Assembly: GCA_009760855.2 (NCBI GenBank)
Contig: WPIO01000055.1
Span: 2,385,001 to 2,449,000, forward strand
Direction: 5' to 3'
Origin: Cristatella mucedo
Taxonomy: Eukaryota > Bryozoa > Phylactolaemata > Cristatellidae
DNA: 64,000 nucleotides
The first letter of the stretch is position 1; each line of letters begins with the position of its first letter. This document shows positions 43,716 to 56,465 of the stretch, one piece after another. The translations under genes and the position numbers were made by a program. A model generated the notes under the pieces. That model was not told the origin of the DNA. It ran no database searches and saw only the letters and a program-made list of their open reading frames with translations.

Positions 43716-43808
43716 GCATAATGTGCAGCGCTGCGAACGAGCAGGTGCAGCATAATGTGCAGCGCTACGAACGAGCGGGTGCAGCATAATGTGCAGCGCT
43801 ACGAGCGG
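43716..43808. repeat. 34-bp tandem repeat, 2.7 units
   Basis: GCATAATGTGCAGCGCTGCG and variants at 43716, 43750 and 43784. Sequence 42906-43715 and 43809-44091 shows no supported gene. Confidence 0.85.
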
Positions 43809-44091
43809 CAGTTGCTTCGCCTTCTGGCATTAAGTCTGCCACGCCAAACGAAGCTGACGCCACTGGTGCTAGTCCCCGCTCTGCGTCGCCGATGAAGGTG
43901 AAGGTGAAGCCTTCGAGCCTCGAATTTTTCTGGCGAAAAAATGCACTGGCGAAAAAATTTCTTGACTCGATCTCGCCTGCTAGCAAGCTTTATTGCATTT
44001 CTTCTGTGGTAGAGCTATCTTGCAACAATTGCTGACAAGGGCTGACAAGGGCGTCATTTATAGCTTTGTCCCCGGGCGCCGAAAGGTCACA

Positions 44092-44250
44092 CTACGTCTC
44101 CGGTTAAGGTACTCGCCTTTGACGACCGAAGTCAAGCTCATTGCATTGACGATCGATGTCGTGGGCTTGATCCCTTTGGCATACGTAAAGCACCTGGATA
44201 GAGAGAGATTAATTTCTCTTACGGCGCTCGACAAATAAATTGTATATATG
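44092..44250 (+). mobile_element. SINE-A copy, long-head variant
   Basis: CTCCGGTTAAGGTACTCGCC, then an extended middle as in the 32792 copy, B box GTGGGCTTGATCCC, tail AAGCACCTGGATAGAGAG and TTACGGCGCTCGACAAATAA. Confidence 0.75.
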
Positions 44251-44308
44251 TATTTTTATTCATTTATAGATGTACATAATTCATTCGTGTATATATATAG
44301 AGAGAGAG

Positions 44309-44366
<58 letters not shown>

Positions 44367-44490
44367 CGTGTGCATGTGTGTACGTTCCCGTGCGTTTGCG
44401 TTTTGTGTGTGCGCATGCGTTTGCGTTTGTGTATGCATGTGTGTGCCTGTGAGTGCGTGTTTGTTCGCGCCCGTGCGCGCGCGTGTGCGT
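44309..44490. repeat. (GA)n/(TG)n compound microsatellite
   Basis: A short GA run, about 24 TG units, then degenerate TG/CG sequence. Frames across it are artefacts. Confidence 0.9.
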
Positions 44491-44689
44491 GTGCTATCGC
44501 GCTCTGGTTTTTTATTGTTGAACTACTTCCTGCGGTTCTTGAACGCTGTACACGAGAGCTGCTTGCGACGTTTTAATGGCGTTGCTGCTCCGACTAGGCT
44601 GAATAGCGGCTCTCTGCTGTCTCCGTGGCAGTATGTACTTTTAGAGGTCCTAGATGTGCTTCAGGGTGGCAGCATGGCTGGCTATAACT

Positions 44690-45492
44690 AACATGCATCT
44701 TGACAGCCGCAATCAATAGCTCTGAACTCTGAACTCTGAGCTCTGTACTCTGAACGCTAGATACTCAAAAATAAAAACATCGGTACACCATAATGACTCT
44801 CGGCTAAAACTTTGAGTCAAGTCTCGCCTTCGGCGGCTGAAAATCTTGACGAGCGTCTTTACTTGACCTTTTTTTAGGTGACGCGTCTCCAAAAAACATT
44901 GCAGGCCCCTATGCGGGCTGCCATTGTCATGCCCACTAATAGCCAGCTATTGTGGCTCCCACACGGTCTCAGGGGGAGCTATCACAAGCAAACAACTGAA
45001 TTTATATCTGGACCGCTTATCCTTAACCCACACACGCCACGTTGGTCTACGATATTGAACGCATACCAAAATGATCTCCGACTGATAAGAGACTGGCGAC
45101 CATTTGCAACTGAAATCTGCGAGCTCGATTTGGTAAGCCCACGATCGTAGCGAGACGATAATACTCGCTCTCACAAGGAAATCCACGCTCCCCCTTCAAT
45201 CTGCCTCCGATCGAGTTTCTTTGAAAGGACTGCACTGGTTCCATGGGGAACCAGTTCTTCGATGTTGATTCATCTCGGCCTGAATCAGATTAGGTCGCGA
45301 TTCAGTAGCGCCTACTGTTTGGGCGCACTTGCGCCACTGTGTAAAAACCGTGGTAGGGCATCAGCTCCGGTGATCATCAGCTCCGGCAACCGCGTAGCGA
45401 GAGGAATGGAAAATCCGCCCTCGGGACTGAAGTCCCGAGGGCCGCGTCTAGCTGCGCTTACACTGTCGAATTTCTTCTTCAATGGGGGGCCC

Positions 45493-45588
<96 letters not shown>

Positions 45589-46784
45589 TGGGCAATTACG
45601 TCATCATATCACCTTTGGTGCACGGAGTAGTAGCCATATCGGCCGGCTGTCACGAAGGAGAAGCTGCATCCGCTTAAGCCTCCTCGCAGCACGTAGCCGA
45701 CCAATCAAAACCTCGGCGCTTGTTGCACGCACCCCGACCTAAGCAGTGCAGGCTGACGTTCGAACGCTCGAATCGTATCGAGGCGTTCAGGGCGTTCAAC
45801 TCTCTCTGAACATAAAATGTGTGCACGCTGCTTCGCCACGGCTTCACCTGATTCTGCTGAGAAGACGCCGCACGTCCGTACATGGAATGCACCCAACTCG
45901 CACGGTGCCACCGCCGCGTGCATTACTTGGCACTATGCACACACATGCACACTTTCTCCGAAACACCTTCGACGGAACAACGTGCCAACGTCCCTTTCTT
46001 TTTCCTATTCACGCACTCGTCCGACTGCAGCAGCCGGCGAGCTCAATTTCTGCAGGGCAGGCCGGGCGGCTTCCCGGGGAATCCACGGTCTTATCCAACC
46101 TCCCGTATTAGAGCCGGGTGCTCTGGGCGGCACTGAGCAGGCGGTCAGTTCCTCCTGCGTCGGTAACGTAAACGTCCCTAGCCCAGGAGGAAAGTCGGCG
46201 TCCGCCCAGGAACAATTTCGATAGATCTCATGGATTTAGATATGGATAGAAGATCGAGGTAGAGTCAGCTCTGCGAGCGCTCGCAAACAGAGGGTGCATC
46301 ACGTGACCAATGGCGCCGGCGCACTTGCGCTAGCTGCCCTCATCTATACCCACGTGACTAAAAGCTTCAACGTACTCCAGGCCGTCGTTCTTCGGGTCCG
46401 ATTTCTCAAAAGAGACTGTCTCTGCGCATTGCAAATGCCGCAGATAGGCTAGAAATGATCCCGCCAATGCGAAATTTTACGTTTACATTGGCCAGCGCTT
46501 GTAAACTCTTTGAGCAATCGTAAGCCTGAGCAAGAACTTGCCATGCAGAGACACCTGGAGCGAAAGCAGGCCATGAGAGCATACCTAGTCGTTTCGTCAA
46601 CTGTGCATTGTAAATGTCGCAGACAGGCATGCTGACGAAACTCAGCTGTATTTCTCATTCGTACCGAACTGCTGCTCCTGGGACACCCTAAGCGTGTGGC
46701 TGGTTTAGAAAGCTTTGCTCTTCTAATAGGTGATGCTTTTTCGCGACCATCACCACGTGCTCAAGATTAAGGGGGCTTTTTCTA
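44690..46784. other. No supported gene; CT array and a hairpin
   Basis: Contains (CT)n at 45497-45584 and an 11-bp inverted repeat at 45418-45441 (CCCTCGGGACT-GA-AGTCCCGAGGG). Short frames are without recognisable domains. Confidence 0.5.
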
Positions 46785-47740
46785 CATCTGCCTAAATTTT
46801 AAAAGCTTCATTCAGAAAAATGCCTCTACCTCTAGCCATCTCGTCCGATCCCTATCTAAGAGAGATTGGGAGCTGTCTTCCACGGTGGCATGCAAAATAC
46901 TGAAATAGCTTCTTAGTTTTGTCTCAGCTAAATTATTGTTATTCTCTTTTAGCAGGGCTACCAAAAAAAGCAACTAGGTCACTGCAAATGGCTATGAATA
47001 TGGCTGCAAGGCTAGTTTGCACATCCCGGAGGTTTTACCACGTGTCTTCTTTGCTAAAACAGCTAGGATGGCTGCCAGTTGATCAACGGATACAGAGCAA
47101 AGTTCTTACGCTGACCCACAAGGACCGCTACGGCTTGGCTCCTCCATACCTAGCCGAACTGCCTCCTCGTGCCCTCGGGTCCTGTATGGACAATAAATTA
47201 TATAAATAAATAAATTAGCTGTCTCATTCCTCTGCTTCAAGATCGTTGGCGGCAGAAGCTTTAAGTCTGCAGGTCCTAGACTGTGGAACTCGCTTCCACG
47301 ATTCTTACGCAACGACAACTACTCTCCTGCTGCCGATAATGGCACATCATTTCCAGTGGTCCTGAGGTGCTACTTCCATGCTGCTCACTAGATCAACTGC
47401 TCTCCTGACTCTACTATGCTTCCCACTTTCTCTTTTTTGCGTGAGATGAACTCTTTTGGCTACCGAATGCGTTCCGAAACCCACTTAGACTGAGAGTGCG
47501 GTATATAAAACTTTCCTGCGTTACACCTAAATAGTCTTTGTGGCCTTGTGGAAAAAAATATAAAAAATATAATTCATTTATATAGCGCCCCAAGAGAACT
47601 TAATCTCTATTCAGGCGCTTCACATGTGCTGCTCGGGGCTCGAGCCCACGACCTCAGCCAGACCTTGGTCGGGGCGAGCACCTTAACCGCTAGACCAAAC
47701 CAGCTCGGCTTGTGGAGTTACAGAGGAGATACATTACTTT
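46785..47740 (+). pseudogene. LINE2 C-terminal region and 3' UTR, interrupted by SINE-A
   Basis: Opens at TTAAAAGCTTCATTCAG. It encodes LLAGLPKKATRSLQMAMNMA, QLGWLPVDQRIQSKVLTLTH and the 3' UTR. SINE-A (47552-47708) splits the final GTGGCCTTGTGG / CTTGTGGAGTTAC. Confidence 0.85.
47552..47708 (-). mobile_element. SINE-A copy with 7-bp target-site duplication
   Basis: Antisense, full head and tail. Flanked by CTTGTGG at 47545-47551 and 47709-47715; removing the SINE and one repeat restores the LINE2 end. Confidence 0.9.
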
Positions 47741-47949
47741 ACTAAATGTTAGCAAATCAAATTGAAACTTGGATGACACGTTGTTTCATATGTGCTTGAA
47801 CATCTTACCGGGATTCATTGGTAACAAGGCTTTCTTCCCCTACGTGCTACGTGCTTTGAGATCGTGCCGCGCCGCGGTCGAACCGGCTTCCCACCCCTTC
47901 ACTTTGTAGATTCCCCGGCTCCCACGACCTACTTGGGAATACAGACATG

Positions 47950-49515
47950 GGTAGAGTATCTGTGCTTGTTTGGCTCAATCTTTTGGCAGCTTTTGATGCT
48001 ATCGATCACCAAGTCCTTCTTGAACGCCTCTCATCTTGATTGGCCATCGCTGGCACTGCTCTGCAATGGTTTAGGTCCAATCACAGTGGCATACTCCAGA
48101 GTATTGATGTAAATTGACAAAGATCCTCCGAAGTAACTCTGAAATATGGAGTACCTCAGGGCTCCGTGCTTGGTCTGGTACTTTTCACGGTCTATACTCT
48201 TCCTCTTGCCGATGTGATTGCCAAGCACAATCTAGGCTTTCACTTATAATATAATTCATTTATATAGCGCCCCAAGAGAACTTAATCTCTATTCAGGCGC
48301 TTCACATATGCCTCGGGGTTCGAGCCCACGCCCTCAGCCAGACCTTGGTCGGGGCGAGCACCTTAACCGCTGGACCAAACCAGTTCGGCAGTAAACGGCA
48401 GTACACTTCTATGCGAATGACACTCAGTTGTACCTTTGCTTTGATCCCCCAGCCCTCCAATACGTTAAATTCTCTCAACTCTCTTGATGCATGTGTGGAT
48501 GATATCCGCACATGGATGGCAGCAAATTTTATTAAATTGAATGATGATAAAACTAACTTACTAGTAATGGGAAAACCAAGTGAGATTCAGAAATCGGAAA
48601 GGCTAACGCTCAAAATCGGCTCTGACAGCATATCTCCTGTTGAATCTGCACGAAATCTAGGTGTTATGATTCTAAGTGACCTTTTCTTAGACGACCACAT
48701 CAGTTCCACAATCAAGCCTGCCTACTTTCAGCTATATTATGCTGTTAAAATTCGAGCTTGTTTAGACAGGGATACCACATCTAAATTGATTCATGCATTT
48801 TTGACATTCCGTTCTGATTTCTGTAACTCACTGCTTGTGGGTCTACCGGCCTGTGCACTAAGGCGCTTGCAGCTGGTGCAAAACTCTGCAGCTAGGCTTG
48901 TCTGTCGTGAGCGTCGCAGTTTCCACATCTCACCACTTCTCGCCGACCTGCACTGGCAACCAGTCAAGCAACGCATCGACTTCAAGGTTTAGTCGCTCAC
49001 TTTTAGGTCTCTTCGTTCTTTGGCTCCAGCTTACCTATAACATATACACCCCCACCAGGCTAAGCATCGTACCACCCGCTTTTCGGAATCTAGCTGTTTA
49101 CCAATACTTCGTACAAACCTCAACTCCTTTTGAGACTGTAACTTTAATTCTTATGCTCCCAAAAAGCTCGGAACTCACATCCGACTTGCGTAACGACATC
49201 CTCTGACTTGACCACATCTAAAAAGAAATCAAAAACGCACTTATTTATGGCAGCATTTAGTGGGTCCCTGTGATTCGTCATCAGTGTGCTTATGCGTGCT
49301 AACACTGTTGTATGCTGCCAATAACCACACTTGCATGCTGACCCTGTGCATGTCAACCCTAACCATGTTTATCTTGTTGTTTATCAAGCATGATACTACT
49401 CACCATTCGATCGTGTTTCCTTTGCAGCAAGTCAGTGTAAATCGCCTAAAAAAATATTGAGTTCTCTGAGGGTGCTTCATCAAGTGTATTATTTTTATTA
49501 TTTTAATTATTAGCT
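47950..49515 (+). pseudogene. LINE1 copy from RT motif A to 3' end, interrupted by SINE-A
   Basis: Begins in motif A (GCAGCTTTTGATGCTATCGA). It continues through [12 protein letters not shown]-like sequence, NLGFHF, then after the SINE YAxDTQLYL and the open stretch 48456-48992 (ACVDDIRTWMAANFIKLNDD, KTNLLVMGKPSEIQKSERLT). 3' UTR and tail end near 49515. Several frameshifts. Confidence 0.85.
48246..48403 (-). mobile_element. SINE-A copy inserted in LINE1 with CACTT duplication
   Basis: Antisense SINE-A inside the NLGFHFYADDTQLY codons. CACTT occurs at 48241-48245 and 48404-48408. About 15 extra nt lie 5' of the SINE head. Confidence 0.9.
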
Positions 49516-49796
49516 CGAAAAGTATCCAACAGATCAATGCCTGAAAATTGCAGTTCGTGTTCGGTTCTGCCTCTCCTACACCGGCAAAACTCAGATTTTA
49601 TTTACGTTCGGTGAGTAGAGAGCTGTACACAAGTCCCCAAGCATCATTGACTTTGATATTCTTCTTTCAAGATTTTTAGATGAAGGACCAGGGAGAAGAT
49701 GGAAGAAATGCACGGACTGCTTGGCAGGCCAATTATTCGAAGATCGTTCACGAGTACTTTTTCCGTTTAATCAGAGGATTAATGTGATTGAATTGA

Positions 49797-49940
49797 TAAA
49801 TAAATAAATAAAATTCATTTGTATAGCTTCCTAAGAGAAGTGAATCTTTATCCAGGCGCTTCACATTTTCCCTTGGGCTCGAGCCGATGACCTCGATTGT
49901 CAAAGGCGAGCGACTTAACCCGTGAGCTAGCTTGGTGCAT
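49797..49940 (-). mobile_element. SINE-A copy, diverged
   Basis: AAATTCATTTGTATAGCTTC (tail complement), GGGCTCGAGCCGATGACCTC (B box complement) and CGACTTAACCCGTGAGCTAG (A box complement). Confidence 0.7.
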
Positions 49941-49982
49941 TAGTCTGCCAAAACTAAAAAGGATACACTTGATACAAAGGAG

Positions 49983-50022
<40 letters not shown>

Positions 50023-50550
50023 GATTGTTTATGACATTATTATTAATTAAATCAGGCAAATAATGACACTGACTTAGTGCATTGTTACGGTACGGCTAGA
50101 AATGATTCAGTTGACTACTAAGTAACCACCATCCCTATGGATGCCTCCGCCAAGCTTCGATCTCGTCCTGATCAGGCGACACTTCAGAATACTCCTAGTA
50201 GACAGCGTACTAAAGAGCCTTGTGTTCATCATCTTTGCAACTTTTAGTAACGTAATTTATATTCGACTTAATTGTGTATTCACTTGATACTTTTTAGTTA
50301 TCAATAATAATCATAGGTTGCTATTATTATTTAATTATTATTAATTGTGGCCGAAATGCTCAAGAAGGGGATAGATAAAGATAAATACTATAAGATAGCA
50401 GTGGCGACAACAACTTAAAAAGCGAGCTACACCTGCTGAAAGATGTCTGCTTTCTGGGAGTCAAGCGATCAGAGATCACACCTGATGACAGTGCTGTTAC
50501 TGACCCAGCATACGCCCCCTCATGTTGCCTCCACCTCTCTATGACAGTTG

Positions 50551-50674
<124 letters not shown>

Positions 50675-51982
50675 CCCTTTTCGATCCCTTGCCACTCATT
50701 GTGGACTTCCGGTCTGGCGCTTGGACTGCAAGTCTTGAATGTAAGCTCGCCCTATATCTATGACCGAGCTTTATCATCTTTATCCTGTCGCATTGTGGTG
50801 ACCGCGTTTCTTGTTAATGCTGAAATGTAAGTGATGTGTATATAAGGTACATCGGAACAAGCGCCAATATAGGCCCATACGGTTCTGAACCATTCATGCC
50901 GACTTCTGCCGAGCAGCAACAAAGCTCTTAGAAACAAGCTTGAATGAAAAACAGAAAGACTGTTGGGGCAACTGTGGGCAGCGTGTTAGTGAATAAAGTT
51001 AAGCCAACGGTTTAGGTACACACATTCTCAGGAGTTTGCGTTTAATGTGCAAACTCTTTTATTCGAAAGAAGAAATGGAACTAGATATCAAAATTTCTTT
51101 TAAGAAGAAAAGTGCTTACGCTACAACGTTCACAGAAGCTCAGCAGGCTCAAATCATTGCTGATTTTTCCCCGTACAGACTTATCCGATACTCTGGTTGT
51201 AACCAGGGACTCTGGTTGTAACCAGGGAAACTCGGAAACTCTTCTGGTTTTTTGTCCAAGAAAGAAAGCTTCCTGAAGAAACAGCAAACGCGCGTGAGCT
51301 GGTCGTAACAAGCAAATATTAGCAAGTTATTCAAAGGCAAGTATTGACGCGACTTTTGGTTCCTGAAATACCAAGCGGCTGTCTGAAACAGAGCGTCCTC
51401 CAATTGTGGTGATCAAGCCATAATGTGCCTATTCATTACAAGCAGCTCACTGCAGCCTGTGGACTGGCTTCGCTGAGTCATATTAGTTCAGAAACGGAAG
51501 ACGGCGCTGCGCCATCTTGCCGCTTGACGGAAGTTTGCCATCGAGCCATGTGACGCAGGTGCGTTATCTTGCGGCGTGACGGACTTTCTCGCTTTAATTA
51601 GTAAAGATAATATGCAACTGGGTGATCAGAAGTACTGACGGCGCTAAGTTTTCTAACAACAGACGTAGATGGATTGGAATGATGATGTTTAATGGAGAGG
51701 GCGGCGGCGGCGGCGGCGGTTGCGGCGGCTGCGGGAGCGGCGAGCAATACAGTTCTTTCCCGCGGCAGTCTTGATTCCGCTTGACGCCGCCAGACACTTG
51801 TTCGTACCCGTCAAAGCGGGCGCGCGCTACGGCGTGCCGCACGTTCCTGCAAATGAGCGCTAAGCCTCAGAGGTCTACTGAGTATAACTCGAGCTCAAGA
51901 GATCTACTTACGCCCTAATACGCACTAAGTAAAGCGCGGAGTACGAGCAAGGGTGGATTTAGGTAGCGGAGGCGCTGCCTGC

Positions 51983-52062
51983 TCTAAACCCTAAAACTAA
52001 ACCCTAAACACTAAAAAACCCTAAGCCCTAAACACGAAACCCTAAAACCTAAACCCTAAACA
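51983..52062. repeat. Degenerate CCCTAAA-type telomere-like repeat
   Basis: CTAAACCCTAAAACTAAACC and following heptamers, about ten units with CCCTAAA dominant. C-rich strand is plus, as in the patch at 1128. Confidence 0.65.
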
Positions 52063-52194
52063 GTATACCGGGGGATGTCCTACCCCAGGGCGGAATGACC
52101 GGGTAAAAAATGTCCAGTGGAGAAATGACTGTCGGTAATCGTCCAGGTGTGGAATGTCGGCACCCATCAACTGCTTTTCGCTTCCGCAATCAAG

Positions 52195-53915
52195 TAATAA
52201 TATTAATAATGCACTTAATAAAGCACCCTCGGAGAACTAAATCTCTTTCTAGGCGCTTTACATTTGCTACAAAGAAAAACGTGATTGAATGGTGAGTAAT
52301 ATCATGCTCGATAAACAACATTAATAACATGGTTAGGGGTGACATGCACAGGGTCAGCATGCAAGTGCGGTTAGTGGCAGCATGCACAGTGTCAGCACGC
52401 ATAAGCACTTGAAGGACGAATCACAGGGACCCACTAAATGCTGTCGTTTATTGTATATTGTAGCACACGCGGAGTAATTCAGAGCAATCGCACTTGTAGT
52501 AGCGACATTGGTTTAGATGTGTAAGTACTAGAGCTGGTTCATGATACTTTTTTGCGACATAATTGCCCGGCAGCTTCAGAACCTCCGGCTTTAGAGCTTT
52601 ACTGTCTTTTGAATTCAGTTATGAGGGTACGTTTCACGACATAAATATGTGTGTATTTAAGTTTTTTCTGAATTGTGTCAAGTCAGGGGATGCTGTGACG
52701 CAAGTCGGGAGTGAGCTCCAAGCTTTGGGAGCATACGAACTCAATGCAGGATCTCCAAAGGATTTGAGGTTTGTACAGGGTATTGGTAAACTTTTAGATT
52801 CCGAAAAGGGGTGGTACGATGCTTGGCGAGTTGGGGGAGTACATCTGAGAGATAGGCTGGAGCCAAAGAATGAAGTGACCTAAAAGTGAGTGACAAAACT
52901 TTGAAGTCGATCCGTTGCTTGACTGGTAGCCAGTGCAGGTCGGCGAGAAGTGGTGAGATGTGGCAACTGCGGCGCTCACGACAGACAATCCTAACTGCCG
53001 AGTTCTGCACTAGCTGCAAGCGTCTCAGTGCACCGGCCGGTAATCCAGCAAGCAGTAAGTTACAGAAGTCGAGACGGGATGTCACAAAAGCATGGACCAG
53101 CTTAGACGTGGTATCCTTATCTAAACAAGCCCGAATTTTAGCAATGTATGTAGCTGAAAGTAGGCAGACTTGATTGGGGAGCTGATGTGGTCGTCTAACA
53201 AGAGGTCACTTTGGAACACGACACCTAAATTTCGAGCTGATTCAATAGGAGATATGCTCGCAGAGCGAATTTTGAGCGTCAGCCTTTCCAATTTCTGAAT
53301 CACACTGGGTTTGCCCACAACTGGTAAGCTAGTTTTATCATCGTTTAGTCTTAGAAAATTTGCTGCCATCCATGTGCGGATGTCACCAATACATGCAGCA
53401 AGTGAGTTGAGAGAATTTGAGGTGCTCGAAGGCTGGGAGGCATCAAAGCAAAGGTACAACTGAGTGTCATCCACATTGAAGTGAAAGCCTAGATTGTGCT
53501 TGGCAATCACATCAGCAAGAGAGAGAGTATAAACCGTGAAAAGAACCGGGCCTAGCACGGAGCCCTGAGGAACCCCATATTTCAGAGGTACCTCAGATGA
53601 TCTTTGTCCATTCACGTCAATACTCTGGAGTCTCCCACTGAGATAGGACCTGAACAATTGCAGAGGAGTGCAAGTGATGCCCAGGCGAGATGAGAAGCGC
53701 TCTAGAAGAACTTTGTGATCGATTGTATCAAAATCTGCCGAAAGATCGAGAAAAACAAGCAGAGACACTCTACCTATGTCTGCATTCCTAAGTAGGTCGT
53801 TGTACACCCTAAGCAATGCTGACTCTGAGAAGTGATTAGCTATAAAGCCAGCCTGGAACTCACCAGCAAGGTTTGAAGTTTCAAAATATGAGTTCAGCTG
53901 GTCCAGCCTATCTCT
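52195..53915 (-). pseudogene. LINE1 copy from RT to 3' tail, with a 200-bp insertion in its 3' UTR
   Basis: The open stretch 53121-54026 (minus) carries [57 protein letters not shown], then NVDDTQLYLCF where YADD is expected, so the catalytic motif is altered. The C-terminus continues in another frame to 52741. 52442-52639 is unrelated sequence splitting the 3' UTR. Confidence 0.88.
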
Positions 53916-53919
53916 CAGA

Positions 53920-54383
53920 TCTAATATCCCACCAGGCCAAGCATCGTACCACCCGCTTTTCGGAATCCACTTTTGGAATCCCCACGAGTCTACCAACAAA
54001 CCTCGAATCCTTTGGGAACCGTACATTTAGTACGTACGCTCCAAAGCCAAGAACTCATTCCCGACTTGCGTAACAACATCCCCTGACTTGACCACATTCA
54101 AAAAGAACTTAAAAACACACCTATTTAGGACGGCATTTAGAGGGTTCCTGTGATTCGTCCTTAATGTGTTTATGCGTGCTGACACTGTCCATGCTACCAC
54201 TAACCACGTTTGCTTGCTGACCCTGGGCATGTCATCCCTAACCATATTATTCATTGTGTTTGTTTATCAAGCATGATATCACTCACCATTCAGTTGCATT
54301 TCCCTTTGCTGCAAATGTAAAGCACCTAGAAAGATATTGAGTTCTCCGAAGGCACTCTATTGAGTGCATTATTATTATTAATA
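53920..54383 (+). pseudogene. LINE1 C-terminal and 3'-end fragment
   Basis: Starts at CCACCAGGCCAAGCATCGTA and runs through LESFGNRTFSTYAPKPRT-like codons, the 3' UTR, hairpin (AGCACC..GGCACT) and (ATT)n. It meets the minus LINE1 copy head to head. Confidence 0.85.
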
Positions 54384-55464
54384 CTTCGATCATAACTTAC
54401 ATGCAGGTTACTAGCCGCCGTCGTAGCTGAGGCAGCCGCCGGTGTGGGAGACCCGGCAGCCCGAAGCGATAAGCGTTTAGATATTCATAGGCACGTAATT
54501 TCTCATGCGCTACGGTCAAATAAAAACTGAACTTTAAACAGTTCTAAGCAGTATCGTTTCCGTATATGACGTTCGCCAGAACTTTGGTTTTTGTAAGAAT
54601 TCTGGAACACGAACGCACATGAGAGCGCTCTCTGTCGGCAGGCGAGAATGAAACGAACCAATTCGATCACTCGGGATACATTACCAAATCGGGTTACCGT
54701 ATCGGTCCGAATCCAAAGACTGATTTTTAACATCAAGAATTGATTAGCTATTAATACTGACCACAGCTATTCCTCCAGTTTCGCGTTTGTCAGTTTATTG
54801 TTACCCTCTCGAAAGAGGGTTTTCAAAAATTGTCTATAGACTCATTTGAATGCTCCTCCCCACGGAAATCTTTAGTAAAAGGCGAAAGATTTGTACGTGG
54901 ATTTGAAGAGAAGCCAGAGTAAATTGAATCCGCAACCAAGGAAATATATGTATCCGCTTGCTGCATGTTAATTCCTAGTAGCACTACGGTCTCTTATTTA
55001 TCTTAATTTTAGACAAGCAAAGTGCACAGACGTTCTTTTAAAAAAACTTATAAACTATTTCATAATCACTAAGATAATTTATTATATTCAAACATGATAT
55101 ATGTACCCACAAATTAAAGGTATAGATTTGTCATGGGAGACGACTCCCATGCACCCATTTCCGCTGCTGATTGGATGTCGGCAAGAAAATAGCTTCCTGC
55201 AGTTAGTTTCTCACGATTTCAGGTTGCCTTGGCTGTCCACAGACGTGCCGCAGTCAATATTGACTTGCCTAAAGCCGCTTTCGCCTGTGAATTGTCAGTC
55301 AGTTGTCCAATTGGCTCCACCCAAAGAGGAGTTGCTGGTCATGCTTAACTTGGCTTCGAGGCATACGGTCTGTCTTCCTACGACAGACTGGAACTGGCGT
55401 CACACTCCCCCCCCCCCCCCCGACATGATGACAAATAAAAAAAGCTGCAAGTTGAAGCTACATT

Positions 55465-55695
55465 AATCACAGCATTTAGTGGGTCAATAAGATTCGTCCT
55501 GTGTCTGCTTATGCTTGCGGACACTGTGCATGCTTCCATCTGCATGCTGACTCGGGTGCCGGTCGCCTCTAACAATGGGATGCTTGTTGACATTGACCAT
55601 GGTACCGTTGACCAGTTGATCATGCTGTCTTTGCAGCATATGTAAAGTGCCTAGAAAGAGATTGAGTTCTCTAACGGAGCCATACAACTGCGCTT
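55465..55695 (+). mobile_element. LINE1-subtype 3' end inside duplication copy 1
   Basis: CAGCATTTAGTGGGTCAATA to GCATATGTAAAGTGCCTAGA and GAGTTCTCTAACGGAGCC: the 'GTAAAGTGCC' LINE1 subtype with a degraded hairpin end. Confidence 0.75.
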
Positions 55696-55799
55696 GCATA
55701 GTACTAGGGTAAGGCGTCCTGGTGCTTCAGTGCTGATCATTTCGGCACGAACAGCCATCACTTCCGCACCAGCTTTGGGTGCTTTTCAAGGCCTGGCGC

Positions 55800-56269
55800 T
55801 TCGTTCATTGAGGTCGCCTGAACCTGTTCTCAGTACGTGCCACAGGTCATCGCTTCGACCGTTCGGAGTCAGCCGCATGTCGTCACCGCTCTGCGGAAAG
55901 GGAGACGCTGCCGCACTCGCTCTCCAACTGTAGCCCGACGATGCCTGCCATTGGGGCCAGGCATGACCTGATCCTGAACCGTCTGTGCCAACGCCCTGCC
56001 GGATAACCTTTGGCAGCGGTCGACGGTACATAGATGCGCTTCCAGTAAGTGACAGCTCACTGCGCCCGCACCTCGTCGTCGACGATGGGTCAACCACAGT
56101 TAACATCGACGCGACGGTCCCATTTGACAACGACGACGATGCCCTGTGGAAGGCCACGGATCGAAAGATTGCGAAAGACGCAGGCGTTTCGCGTGACTTT
56201 CGGTCCCACGGTCGAGCGTTTGGGTTGGTCCTGCGGCTTTTAGTCGGAGCATTTGGGTCGTGGTGCCCG
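55800..56269 (+). pseudogene. R2-like element 3' region, truncated (duplication copy 1)
   Basis: One frame holds a zinc-knuckle-like ETLPHSLSNC followed by ARHDLILNRLCQRP. After a frameshift, 55985 onward reads a restriction-like endonuclease domain: LRPHLVVDDGSTTVNIDATV, PFDN, ATDRKIAKDAG, LLVGAFGSW. The family normally has PD where this has PH, so one catalytic Asp is replaced. It is cut at 56269 against a LINE1 fragment. Confidence 0.7.
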
Positions 56270-56465
56270 TTTATCGTCGACATCAGCATTTTTGGATTGT
56301 GCATCTATGATTCAACAATGTTTTTATAGAAGCTAGACTTGGCCTTTACTAGGATTGATTGGTACGACCTACAGCAGTTTTCATATCCCTGTCGATGGAC
56401 ATTCAGTCCTGATCTTTTGTATGCTTTTTCAAGCTTGCGGTTAGTAGACCTGGCTAGTTTAATGA
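56270..56465 (-). pseudogene. Older LINE1 copy, 3'-side segment of a split element
   Basis: Matches the linker region at 58465-58650 (complement of VHNPKMLMSTI, KAKSSFYKN and KSTKRKLEKAFKRSGL). It stops at TTTAATGAC where the younger LINE1 tail (TAA)n begins, and the same element resumes at 59343. Confidence 0.75.

Larger units (their letters stand above)
54387..56269. repeat. Segmental duplication, copy 1 (1.88 kb)
   Basis: Near-identical to 60303-62181 at a constant offset of 5916, dropping to 5912 after a poly-C run of 15 versus 11. Only a handful of substitutions seen, most within the first 60 bp. Contains unrecognised sequence (two unassigned open frames, 54503-54736 minus and 55101-55466 plus), a LINE1-type 3' end and an R2-like 3' region. 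Confidence 0.93.

Noticed and set aside
54503-55466. Frames repeated identically in the two duplication copies (54503-54736 and 55101-55466)
   Set aside because: Identity is explained by the recent segmental duplication, so it is not evidence of coding; no domains seen.
55786-56304. 172-codon minus frame
   Set aside because: Antisense of the R2-like region, which has recognisable motifs on the plus strand.
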